Source: Streptomyces sp. NBC_01353 (GTDB lineage: Bacteria; Actinomycetota; Actinomycetes; Streptomycetales; Streptomycetaceae). Taken from it: a stretch of DNA of 64,000 bases. How positions within the stretch are numbered: position 1 is the stretch's first letter; each line of letters starts with the position of its first letter. This document shows positions 1 through 7,914 of this stretch, in pieces. The notes beneath the pieces were generated by a model that ran no database searches, was not told the DNA's origin, and was given only the letters and a program-made list of their open reading frames with translations. Made by a program: the position numbers and the translations under genes. The DNA lies in the NCBI RefSeq assembly GCF_036237275.1, contig NZ_CP108352.1, positions 4,712,001 through 4,776,000 on the forward strand, written 5' to 3'.

Positions 1-219
1 GGCCGCCGGATCTGCCACGCCCGCAAGCCCGCCTGCGGTGCCTGCCCGATCGCCCCGCTCTGCCCGGCGTACGGGGAGGGCGAGACCGACCCGGACAAGG
101 CCCAGAAGCTCCTGAAGTACGAGAAGGGCGGCTTCCCCGGCCAGCGCCTCACCCCGCCCCCGGACTATCCGGGCCGCCCGGCCGCACCCGCCCCCGGCGT
201 CGCCCCGGGAGCCGAGTGA
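1..219 (+). CDS. nth: Endonuclease III, C-terminal end (partial)
   Basis: Frame 1 is open from the first base to a TGA at 217-219, so the gene begins upstream of the window. The visible part carries the C-x6-C-x2-C-x5-C spacing of the [4Fe-4S] cluster loop (ICHARKPACGACPIAPLC), which is diagnostic for the endonuclease III/MutY family of base-excision-repair glycosylases. A Pro/Ala-rich tail of about 30 residues follows. The HhH motif and catalytic Lys/Asp lie outside the window, so endonuclease III rather than MutY is inferred from the cluster spacing, the short tail and the conserved streptomycete gene order. Confidence 0.85.
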   Translation, partial: GRRICHARKPACGACPIAPLCPAYGEGETDPDKAQKLLKYEKGGFPGQRLTPPPDYPGRPAAPAPGVAPGAE

Positions 220-324
220 GCTCAGTCGGCGGAGGGATCCCGGCGGGGCCGAGGGCGCCGACGGATCCGATCCATGAGGGAACGAACCCACACACCGATC
301 GCGTTGTGAACCACGGGGGTGCCT

Positions 325-1050
325 ATGACGCGCACTGAAGAGACCGAAGCACACACCGGGGAAACGACCCACGGCGTCGGGACCGGCGGCCTGCTCAGCC
401 GGGACGGCCTGCCGGACTGGCTCGCCCCCGTCGAACGGGCCGCCCGCGCCGTCGCTCCCGAGCAGCTCAGCCGCTTCCTGCCGCCCGCCAGCGGCGCCGG
501 CCGCCAGTCCGCGGTCCTGATCCTCTTCGGCGAGGGTGAGCGCGGCCCCGAGCTGCTGCTCATGGAGCGCTCCGGCTCCCTCCGCTCGCACGCCGGCCAG
601 CCCTCCTTCCCCGGCGGCGCCCTCGACCCCGAGGACGGCGCCCCGGCCGACGGCGGCCTGCTGCGGGCCGCGCTGCGCGAAGCCGAGGAGGAGACCGGCC
701 TCGACCCCTCCGGCGTCCAGCTCTTCGGCGTGCTCCCCCAGCTCTACATCCCGGTCAGCGGCTTCGTCGTCACCCCCGTGCTCGGCTGGTGGCGCACCCC
801 CACCCCCGTCGGCGTGGTCGACCCCGCCGAGACCGCCCGGGTCTTCACCGTCCCCGTGGCGGATCTCACGGACCCCGCGAACCGCGCGACGACCGTCCAC
901 CCCAGCGGCCACGAGGGCCCCGGGTTCCTGGTCGCATCCGCTCTGGTCTGGGGTTTCACCGCCGGAGTGATCGACCGGCTGCTTCACTACGCGGGCTGGG
1001 AGAGAGCGTGGGACCGGGCCAAGAAGGTCCCGCTCGACTGGCGCTCATGA
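325..1050 (+). CDS. NUDIX hydrolase, CoA pyrophosphatase (NudL/YeaB) type
   Basis: A 241-residue NUDIX protein. The UPF0035-type signature typical of CoA diphosphatases is visible (ERSGSLRSHAGQPSFPGG), followed by the NUDIX helix REAEEETGL with the metal-binding glutamates. The gap between the GG and the REAEEE helix is longer than in classical MutT, as is normal for this subfamily. It would hydrolyse CoA or CoA derivatives to phosphopantetheine and 3',5'-ADP in the cytoplasm. ATG at 325 is preceded by a G-rich ribosome site; a GTG two codons upstream is an alternative. It lies between nth and the MarP-like protease in the same direction. Confidence 0.8.
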   Translation: MTRTEETEAHTGETTHGVGTGGLLSRDGLPDWLAPVERAARAVAPEQLSRFLPPASGAGRQSAVLILFGEGERGPELLLMERSGSLRSHAGQPSFPGGALDPEDGAPADGGLLRAALREAEEETGLDPSGVQLFGVLPQLYIPVSGFVVTPVLGWWRTPTPVGVVDPAETARVFTVPVADLTDPANRATTVHPSGHEGPGFLVASALVWGFTAGVIDRLLHYAGWERAWDRAKKVPLDWRS

Positions 1051-1104
1051 CAGGCTGACCTCCGGGCCGGGGCGACCGAAGACGAATCTGCGAGGCTATT
1101 GACG

Positions 1105-2304
1105 GTGAACGTGCTGGACATCCTGTTGCTGCTCGCCGCCGTGTGGTTCGCGATCATCGGTTACCGCCAGGGATTCGTGGTCGGCATCCTGTCGGTCATC
1201 GGCTTCCTCGGCGGCGGCCTCGTCGCCGTCCTGCTGCTCCCGATCGTCTGGGACTGGCTGACGAACAAGTCCGAGGTCTCCACCACGGCGACGGTCGTCT
1301 TCGTGATCGTGGTGATCGTCTGTGCCTCGGTCGGTCAGGCCTTCACCACCCACCTCGGGAACAAGCTGCGCCGGCACATCACCTGGTCACCGGCGCGGGC
1401 CCTGGACGCCACCGGCGGCGCGCTGGTCAACGTCGTCGCGATGCTGCTGGTCGCCTGGCTGCTCGGCTCCATCATCGCCCAGACCTCGATGCCCACGGTG
1501 GGCAAGGAGGTGCGCGACTCCAAGGTGCTCCTCGGAGTCGAGCGGGTGATGCCCCATCAGGTCTCCACCTGGTTCACGAACTTCACCTCCACCCTCGCCC
1601 AGAACGGCTTCCCGCAGGTCTTCAGCCCGTTCGCCAACGAGACCATCACGGAGGTCCGGCCCCCGGACCCGGCGCTCGCCGGCAGCCCGGTCGCCGCCCG
1701 TGCCCAGCGCTCCATCGTCAAGGTCGTCGGTACGGCGCCGAGCTGCGGCAAGGTCCTCGAAGGCACCGGCTTCGTCTTCTCCGACCGCCGTGTGATGACC
1801 AACGCCCATGTCGTCGGAGGCGTGGACGAGCCCACCGTCCAGATCGGCGGCGAGGGCAAGCTGTACGACGCGAAGGTCGTCCTCTACGACTGGGCGCGCG
1901 ACATCGCCGTCCTGGATGTTCCGGATCTCGACGCCGAGCCCCTGCAGTTCACCGACGCGGACGCCCGCAGCGGCGACAACGCCATCGTCGCGGGCTTCCC
2001 CGAGAACGGCTCGTACGACGTCCGCTCTGCGCGCGTCCGGGGCCGTATCAACGCCAAGGGCCCGGACATCTACCACCGCGGTGAGGTCCGCAGGGATGTC
2101 TACTCCCTGTACGCGACGGTCCGTCAGGGCAACTCCGGAGGCCCGCTCCTCACCGCCGACGGCAAGGTGTCCGGCGTGATCTTCGCCCGTTCGCTCGACG
2201 ACGCGAACACCGGCTACGCGCTGACGGCCGACGAGATCCGGGACGACATCGTCCAGGGCCGCGCGGCCAACCAGCAGGTGGACAGCCAGGGGTGCGCTCT
2301 GTAG
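1105..2304 (+). CDS. MarP-like membrane-anchored serine protease (CvpA + trypsin domain)
   Basis: About 399 residues. The N-terminal third holds four hydrophobic segments resembling colicin V production protein CvpA; the C-terminal part is a trypsin-like protease. The triad is visible as His in MTNAHVVGG, Asp in WARDIAVLDV and Ser in RQGNSGGPLL. Two cysteines (SCGK near the start of the protease domain and GCAL at the C-terminus) could form the disulfide known in Mycobacterium MarP. The family acts outside the membrane in acid and oxidative stress and cell-wall quality control. GTG at 1105 is preferred because a GAGG lies nine bases upstream; the TTG at 1099 would be only three bases from it. 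Confidence 0.8.
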   Translation: MNVLDILLLLAAVWFAIIGYRQGFVVGILSVIGFLGGGLVAVLLLPIVWDWLTNKSEVSTTATVVFVIVVIVCASVGQAFTTHLGNKLRRHITWSPARALDATGGALVNVVAMLLVAWLLGSIIAQTSMPTVGKEVRDSKVLLGVERVMPHQVSTWFTNFTSTLAQNGFPQVFSPFANETITEVRPPDPALAGSPVAARAQRSIVKVVGTAPSCGKVLEGTGFVFSDRRVMTNAHVVGGVDEPTVQIGGEGKLYDAKVVLYDWARDIAVLDVPDLDAEPLQFTDADARSGDNAIVAGFPENGSYDVRSARVRGRINAKGPDIYHRGEVRRDVYSLYATVRQGNSGGPLLTADGKVSGVIFARSLDDANTGYALTADEIRDDIVQGRAANQQVDSQGCAL

Positions 2305-2611
2305 CCGAACGGGCGATCGCGGTCAGTCCCGGGTGTGCCTGAGCCTCGCCGAGACCCAACGGGCCCGGCGGCGCAGGATGCGCGGGATCCCCATCCCCTG
2401 CACGGGATGCGAGCGTCCCTGCTCCTGCGGGCCACCCCTCTCGCGGGAGCTCGACCCAGCGGTCGAGCGTCGGTTGCGTGCTGTGTCACCGTAGTCGTGC
2501 GTCCAGCCCATACCCCGACGTCTGCCCGTGGCCCAAGGTCGGTAACCGCCCGGGGGCCCGCCAATTGGAGTATGTCTCGGGCACATGGCCGTTCCTAGAA
2601 CGGGAGTCCGG
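2305..2611. other. Convergent intergenic region without a recognisable gene
   Basis: About 300 bases between the convergent ends of the protease and hydrolase genes. Several short inverted repeats are present, for example gctcgaccc/ggtcgagc near 2449-2469, but no T-tract terminator and no ORF with credible coding character. No RNA gene was recognised. Confidence 0.4.
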
Positions 2612-3553
2612 TCAGCGGTCGGGCTCGGGGTCCTTGAGCCAGTTGATGAGCTCCGTGGAGAACGCCACCGGGTCCTCCTCGTGCGGGAAGTGCCCCAGGC
2701 CGTCGAAGAGTCGCCAGCGGTAGGGCGCCTCCACGTACTCGCCGGAGCCCGCCGCGCTGCGCGTGCGCATCGCCGGGTCCATCGAGCCGTGAAGGTGCAG
2801 GGTGGGTACCCGCACCGGGCGCTTCATACGCCGGTTGAACTGGATTCCGTCCGGCCGCGCCAGGGACCGCACCATCCACCGGTACGGCTCGATCGAGCAG
2901 TGCGCGGTCGACGGGATGCACATCGCCCGCCGGTACACCGCGATCGCCTCCTCGTCCGGCAGCCCGGGGCCCGACCATTCCTCGATCAGCTTCCCCACCA
3001 GCGCCCCCTCGTCCGCGACGAGCTGACGCTCCGGCAGCCACGGGCGCTGGAAGCCCCATACGTACGAACCGGCCCGCGACTGCGAGAAGTCGGAGAGCAT
3101 CGCCGAGCGCCAGCGGCGCGGGTGCGGCATCGAGGAGACCGCGAGCCGGCGGACCAGCTTCGGCCGCATCACGGCCGCGGTCCAGGCGAGATAGCCGCCC
3201 AGGTCGTGGCCGACCAGCGCCGCGTCCGGCTCGCCGAGGGACCGGACGACGCCGGTGATGTCGAGTGCCAGGTTGGCGGGGTCGTAACCCCGGGGCGTAC
3301 GGTCGCTGCCGCCCACGCCCCGCAGGTCCATCGCCACGGCCCGGAAGCCCGCGTCGGCGAGAGCAGGCAGCTGATGGCGCCAGGTCCACCAGAACTGCGG
3401 GAAGCCGTGCAACAGCAGCACGAGCGGTCCGTCGCCCATCTCCGCGATGTGGAAGCGCGCGCCATTGGCGGCCACGTCGCGATGGGTCCAGGGGCCGTCG
3501 ATCCGTACGGGACTGCCGTTGCCGCTGCCGTTGCTGCTCTCAGGGACGGTCAT
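2612..3553 (-). CDS. Alpha/beta hydrolase, epoxide-hydrolase-like
   Basis: 313 residues with an alpha/beta-hydrolase fold. The HGFPQFWWTWRHQ oxyanion motif and a nucleophile elbow GHDLGG, with Asp rather than Ser, place it with epoxide hydrolases and haloalkane dehalogenases. A late GHFPHEE supplies the catalytic His. It would open epoxides through an Asp-ester intermediate; the natural substrate is unknown. ATG at 3553 overlaps the stop of the upstream holin-like gene by four bases, so the two are co-transcribed. It lies in core synteny and should not be linked to the distant halogenation cluster. Confidence 0.78.
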   Translation of the reverse strand: MTVPESSNGSGNGSPVRIDGPWTHRDVAANGARFHIAEMGDGPLVLLLHGFPQFWWTWRHQLPALADAGFRAVAMDLRGVGGSDRTPRGYDPANLALDITGVVRSLGEPDAALVGHDLGGYLAWTAAVMRPKLVRRLAVSSMPHPRRWRSAMLSDFSQSRAGSYVWGFQRPWLPERQLVADEGALVGKLIEEWSGPGLPDEEAIAVYRRAMCIPSTAHCSIEPYRWMVRSLARPDGIQFNRRMKRPVRVPTLHLHGSMDPAMRTRSAAGSGEYVEAPYRWRLFDGLGHFPHEEDPVAFSTELINWLKDPEPDR

Positions 3554-4047
3554 GCAGACGAGCGTCCCACAGCGGCGGCCTTGTCCTGGACCGCGCCCGG
3601 CAGCTCCGCCCGAACGGGGCGGGGGTGCGGCTTGGCGTTCTGCAGGACCGAGGCGGTCTGCTTGGCCGAGGCGATGGACTTCTCCGGCGGCTTGACCTTC
3701 TTGAACTTGGCGTACGCGAGCAGCCCGAGCAGCCCCGCCAGCAGCACGTTCGCCGCGAAGGAGAGCAGGAAGCACCACACGAGGTTCCAGCCGCCGTCGC
3801 CGTTGTGGCCGCCGGTCCAGGTGTTGATGCCGTAGGCGAGCGCGAAGCTCAGCATCGGCAGCGAGAACAGGAGCACCGTCGCCGCCGCCGTACCGGCCGC
3901 GCCACCGATGGCGCCGCGCTTGACGTCCTGCCGGATCTCCGCCTTGGCCAGGGCGATCTCGTCGTGCACCAGCGCGGACATCTCGGCGGTCGCCGAGGCG
4001 ACCAGCTGACCGAGGCTGCGCTCGGTTCCGTTGACCGGGTCGCTCAT
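3550..4047 (-). CDS. Phage holin family / Act_Holin-like membrane protein
   Basis: 165 residues. An N-terminal amphipathic helix (about residues 10-45) precedes two strong transmembrane segments, around residues 50-75 and 90-112, and a basic, Lys/Pro-rich cytoplasmic tail follows. This matches the actinobacterial putative holin superfamily III (DUF1469-like) proteins found in streptomycete chromosomes. It overlaps the downstream epoxide-hydrolase-like gene (ATGA). The role is unknown; lysis activity is only implied by the family name. Confidence 0.7.
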   Translation of the reverse strand: MSDPVNGTERSLGQLVASATAEMSALVHDEIALAKAEIRQDVKRGAIGGAAGTAAATVLLFSLPMLSFALAYGINTWTGGHNGDGGWNLVWCFLLSFAANVLLAGLLGLLAYAKFKKVKPPEKSIASAKQTASVLQNAKPHPRPVRAELPGAVQDKAAAVGRSSA

Positions 4048-4084
4048 CGCTGCTCCCTCTTCTCTTCTACGGTCCGACCTCAGA

Positions 4085-5488
4085 TCATGCCGGACTGTCG
4101 CCGCCGTTGCGCGATGCCCCCGCCAGTTGGGCGCGCTCGCGATGCTCCGCGGCCTTCTTCTCGTAGAGCTCGGCCATCCGGAGGTGGTACGCCGGGTTGT
4201 CCTGCTCGTACATGTCGGGGATGCCGTCCTCGTCGTCGTCGCGCTCCTCGTCCGCCAGCAGGGCCTGGTACCTCCGCACCCGCAGCTTGAGCAGGACGGT
4301 CGCGAGCACGGCGGCCGTCAGCGAGCCGATCAGGACAGCCGCCTTGACCTCCGCCATGAGGGTGGGGTCGTCCTCGAAGGCCAGCTCGCCGATGAGGAGC
4401 GAGACGGTGAAGCCGATGCCGGCGAGCGAGGCGACGGCGAGGACGTCCGGCCAGGCCAGGTCCTCGTTGAGCTCCGCCCTGGTGAAGCGGGCCGCCAGCC
4501 AGGTGCCGCCGAAGATTCCCACGGTCTTGCCGACCACCAGGCCGAGGATGACACCGAGGGTGACGGGGTTGGTGGAGATGTCGGCGATGGTCTTCCCGTT
4601 GATGCTGACACCGGCCGAGAACAGGGCGAACAGCGGCACCGCCAGCCCGGCGGAGAGCGGCCGGACCAGGTGCTCGATGTGCTCGCCGGGGGACTGCTCC
4701 TCGTCCTCGCGCCTGGTGCAGCGCAGCATCAGACCCATGGCGACGCCTGCGATGGTGGCGTGGACGCCGCTGTTGTACATCAGGCCCCAGATCACCAGGG
4801 CGAGCGGGATGTAGATGTACCAGCCGCGGACGCCCTTGCGCAGGAGCAGCCAGAAGACGGCGAGGCCGACGAAGGCGCCGCCGAGCGCGGCGAAGTTCAG
4901 GTCGTTGGTGAAGAAGACCGCGATGATCAGGATCGCGAAGAGGTCGTCGACGACGGCCAGGGTGAGCAGGAATGCCCGGAGCGCGGACGGCAGCGAGGTC
5001 CCGATCACGGCGAGGACGGCGAGCGCGAAGGCGATGTCGGTCGCGGTGGGCACGGCCCAGCCGGTCATCGAGCCGTCGCCGATGAGGTTGACGAGGGCGT
5101 AGACGCCCGCGGGTACGGCCATGCCGCACATCGCGGCGATGACGGGCAGGGCGGCGGCCTTGGGGTCGCGCAGCTCGCCTGCGACGAGCTCACGCTTGAG
5201 CTCGATGCCGGCGACGAAGAAGAAGATCGCGAGGAGGCCGTCGGCCGCCCAGTGTTGGATCGAGAGGTCGAGCCCGAGCGCCTCGGGGCCGATGTGGAAG
5301 TTCTGTACCGTCGCGTAGCTCTCGCTGACGGGGGTGTTGGCCCAGACGATGGCGGCGATCGCGGCCACGAGCAGCAGCACGCCACCGACGGTCTCGGCGC
5401 GCAGCGCGTCGGCGACGAACCGACGCTCGGGGAGCGACAGGCGGCCGAGGAACGTGCGGTCGGTGGGGGTGGGCGCAGGCGCGGGCAC
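4085..5488 (-). CDS. nhaA: Na+/H+ antiporter NhaA
   Basis: 467 residues in the preferred reading. It is a multi-pass membrane protein with NhaA landmarks: the TATDIAFALAVLA helix and the paired acidic residues of VVDDLFAILII, which carry out Na+/Li+ and proton exchange. The last 60 residues are a charged cytoplasmic tail. GTG at 5488 is chosen because GGAGG lies nine bases upstream; starting at 5551 would add residues without family resemblance. It is transcribed towards the holin-like gene with a 37-base gap. Confidence 0.92.
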   Translation of the reverse strand: MPAPAPTPTDRTFLGRLSLPERRFVADALRAETVGGVLLLVAAIAAIVWANTPVSESYATVQNFHIGPEALGLDLSIQHWAADGLLAIFFFVAGIELKRELVAGELRDPKAAALPVIAAMCGMAVPAGVYALVNLIGDGSMTGWAVPTATDIAFALAVLAVIGTSLPSALRAFLLTLAVVDDLFAILIIAVFFTNDLNFAALGGAFVGLAVFWLLLRKGVRGWYIYIPLALVIWGLMYNSGVHATIAGVAMGLMLRCTRREDEEQSPGEHIEHLVRPLSAGLAVPLFALFSAGVSINGKTIADISTNPVTLGVILGLVVGKTVGIFGGTWLAARFTRAELNEDLAWPDVLAVASLAGIGFTVSLLIGELAFEDDPTLMAEVKAAVLIGSLTAAVLATVLLKLRVRRYQALLADEERDDDEDGIPDMYEQDNPAYHLRMAELYEKKAAEHRERAQLAGASRNGGDSPA

Positions 5489-5713
5489 GGTGGGCGACCT
5501 CCGGTCGGTTGGGCACGACAAAGCACATGCCGACCAGACTTCCCGGCGCACCTAGGTATTTCTGTCGCGTCTCTGACGCGATCTTTACTTTACCTAACGA
5601 GGTCGGGTGGTGTCCGGCGATCCTCACCTTAGATCCGGAATGCCCCCTTTGCCCTGTGGTTTACGCCCCGCAGGGGTACGGCACGACCCGCATGACCGGA
5701 CGCCGAGACAAGG

Positions 5714-5744
5714 GCGCCCACCCGGGGTGACCCCGGGTGGGCGC
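5714..5744 (-). terminator. Hairpin downstream of acs
   Basis: A perfect 14-bp inverted repeat (gcgcccacccgggg / ccccgggtgggcgc) with a 3-base loop lies 20 bases past the acs stop codon on the acs-coding strand. There is no long T run, as is common for streptomycete terminators. Confidence 0.7.
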
Positions 5745-5764
5745 TTGCAGGAGCCTGAGGCGGG

Positions 5765-7720
5765 TCAGTCCTCGGCGGACGCGCTCGGCAGCTTCGTCTG
5801 GATGAGATCCATGACTGACGAGTCCGTCAGCGTCGTGACGTCTCCCAGCTCCCGGTTCTCCGCCACGTCCCGCAGCAGCCGTCGCATGATCTTCCCGGAC
5901 CGCGTCTTCGGCAGCTCCGCCACCGGCAGCACGCGCTTCGGCTTCGCGATCGGGCCGAGCGTCGTGCCGACGTGGTTGCGCAGCTCCGCGACGAGCCCCT
6001 CGTCCTCGCTGGCCGTACCCCGCAGGATCACGAAGGCGACGATCGCCTGGCCGGTCGTCTCGTCGGCCGCGCCGACCACCGCCGCCTCGGCGACGGCCGG
6101 GTGCGAGACGAGGGCGGACTCGACCTCGGTGGTGGAGATGTTGTGCCCGGAGACGAGCATGACGTCGTCGACCCGGCCGAGCAGCCAGATGTCGCCGTCC
6201 TCGTCCTTCTTCGCGCCGTCGCCGGCGAAGTACTTGCCCTCGAAGCGCGACCAGTACGTGTCGAGGAAGCGCTGGTCGTCGCCCCAGATGGTGCGCAGCA
6301 TCGACGGCCACGGCTCGGTGAGGACCAGGTAGCCGCCGCCCCCGTTCGGCACCTCGTTCGCGTCGTCGTCGACGACGGTGGCGGAGATGCCGGGAAGCGG
6401 GCGCTGGGCCGAACCCGGCTTGGTCTCGGTGGCCCCCGGCAGCGGCGAGATCATCATCGCGCCGGTCTCGGTCTGCCACCAGGTGTCCACGATCGGGGTG
6501 GTGCCGGCGCCGATGTGCTCGCGGTACCAGATCCACGCCTCGGGGTTGATCGGCTCGCCGACCGAGCCGAGGACGCGCAGCGACGACAGGTCGAACTTCG
6601 CGGGGATGTCGTCGCCCCACTTCATGAACGTGCGGATCGCGGTCGGCGCCGTGTAGAGGACCGTGACGCCGTACTTCTGGATGATCTCCCAGAAGCGGCC
6701 CTGGTGCGGGGTGTCCGGGGTGCCCTCGTACATGACCTGCGTCGCGCCGTTGGCCAGCGGTCCGTAGGTGATGTACGAGTGTCCGGTCACCCAGCCGATG
6801 TCGGCGGTGCACCAGTAGACGTCGGTCTCCGGCTTGAGGTCGAAGACGGCGTGGTGGGTGTACGCGGATTGCGTGAGGTAGCCGCCGGAGGTGTGCAGGA
6901 TGCCCTTGGGCTTACCCGTCGTACCGGAGGTGTACAGGATGAAGAGTGGGTGCTCGGCCTCGAACGCCTCGGGGGTGTGCTCGGCGGACTGGCGGGCGAC
7001 GATGTCGTCCCACCACACGTCCCGGCCCTCGGTCCAGGCCACTTCCTGGCCCGTGCGGCGTACGACCACGACGTTGCTCACGCGGTCCACGCGGGCGAGT
7101 GCCTCGTCGACGGCGGGCTTGAGGGCGCTCGGCTTGCCGCGGCGGTAGCCGCCGTCGGCGGTGATCACCAGCTTGGCGTCGGCGTCCTCGATGCGGGTGG
7201 CGATGGCGTCGGCGGAGAAGCCGCCGAAGACCACGGAGTGCGCGGCGCCGATGCGGGCGCAGGCCAGCATCGAGACGACGGCCTCGGGGATCATCGGGAG
7301 GTAGATGGCCACCCGGTCGCCCTTGGTGACGCCCAGTTCGGTCAGGGCGTTGGCGGCCCGGGAGACCTCGTCCTTGAGCTCGGCGTAGGTGATGGCGCGG
7401 CTGTCGCCCGGCTCCCCCTCGAAGTGGATGGCGACACGGTCGCCGTTCCCGGCTTCGACGTGCCGGTCGACGCAGTTGTACGCCACGTTGAGCCTGCCGT
7501 CGGCGAACCACTTGGCGAACGGCGGGTTGGACCAGTCGAGGGTCTCGGTCGGCTCGGTGGCCCAGGTGAGCCGCTTCGCCTGCTCGGCCCAGAAGCCAAG
7601 CCTGTCCGCAGCGGCCTGCTCGTACGCCTCCGCGGTCACGTTGGCGTGCGCGGCCAGCTCGGCCGGCGGCGCGAACCTCCGCTCCTCCTTGAGCAGGTTG
7701 GCCAGGCTTTCGTTGCTCAC
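5765..7720 (-). CDS. acs: Acetate-CoA ligase (acetyl-CoA synthetase)
   Basis: 651 residues, the usual length for Acs. The ANL-family P-loop (YTSGTTGKPKGILHTSGGY), the acetyl-CoA synthetase-specific WWQTETG region and the C-terminal RSGKIMRR motif, whose Lys is a known acetylation control site, are all visible. It activates acetate through acetyl-AMP to acetyl-CoA. GTG at 7720 is chosen because GGGAGA precedes it at good spacing and it restores the family length; upstream in-frame codons give an atypical N-terminus. A strong hairpin follows the gene. Confidence 0.95.
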   Translation of the reverse strand: MSNESLANLLKEERRFAPPAELAAHANVTAEAYEQAAADRLGFWAEQAKRLTWATEPTETLDWSNPPFAKWFADGRLNVAYNCVDRHVEAGNGDRVAIHFEGEPGDSRAITYAELKDEVSRAANALTELGVTKGDRVAIYLPMIPEAVVSMLACARIGAAHSVVFGGFSADAIATRIEDADAKLVITADGGYRRGKPSALKPAVDEALARVDRVSNVVVVRRTGQEVAWTEGRDVWWDDIVARQSAEHTPEAFEAEHPLFILYTSGTTGKPKGILHTSGGYLTQSAYTHHAVFDLKPETDVYWCTADIGWVTGHSYITYGPLANGATQVMYEGTPDTPHQGRFWEIIQKYGVTVLYTAPTAIRTFMKWGDDIPAKFDLSSLRVLGSVGEPINPEAWIWYREHIGAGTTPIVDTWWQTETGAMMISPLPGATETKPGSAQRPLPGISATVVDDDANEVPNGGGGYLVLTEPWPSMLRTIWGDDQRFLDTYWSRFEGKYFAGDGAKKDEDGDIWLLGRVDDVMLVSGHNISTTEVESALVSHPAVAEAAVVGAADETTGQAIVAFVILRGTASEDEGLVAELRNHVGTTLGPIAKPKRVLPVAELPKTRSGKIMRRLLRDVAENRELGDVTTLTDSSVMDLIQTKLPSASAED

Positions 7721-7914
7721 GACATCTCCCTTTCCCAGGGCGTCCCATGTGCCTATGTATCCCGTGTCATAGCTCATCAGTCAGATGCCCGGGTGACAAG
7801 AGTCTCCAGGAAATTGGTTTAGACCTATGAGGCGACGGGCGTGCGGTGGCCCCTCCCTCCCGAGCGGTGGGAAGAAGGGGCCACACAGTCTCACGGACGC
7901 CCGGACGGGAAGGT

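Noticed and set aside
2612-3553. Considered the epoxide-hydrolase-like gene as part of the epoxide pathway.
   Set aside because: It lies 56 kb away in conserved core synteny and is coupled to a holin-like gene.
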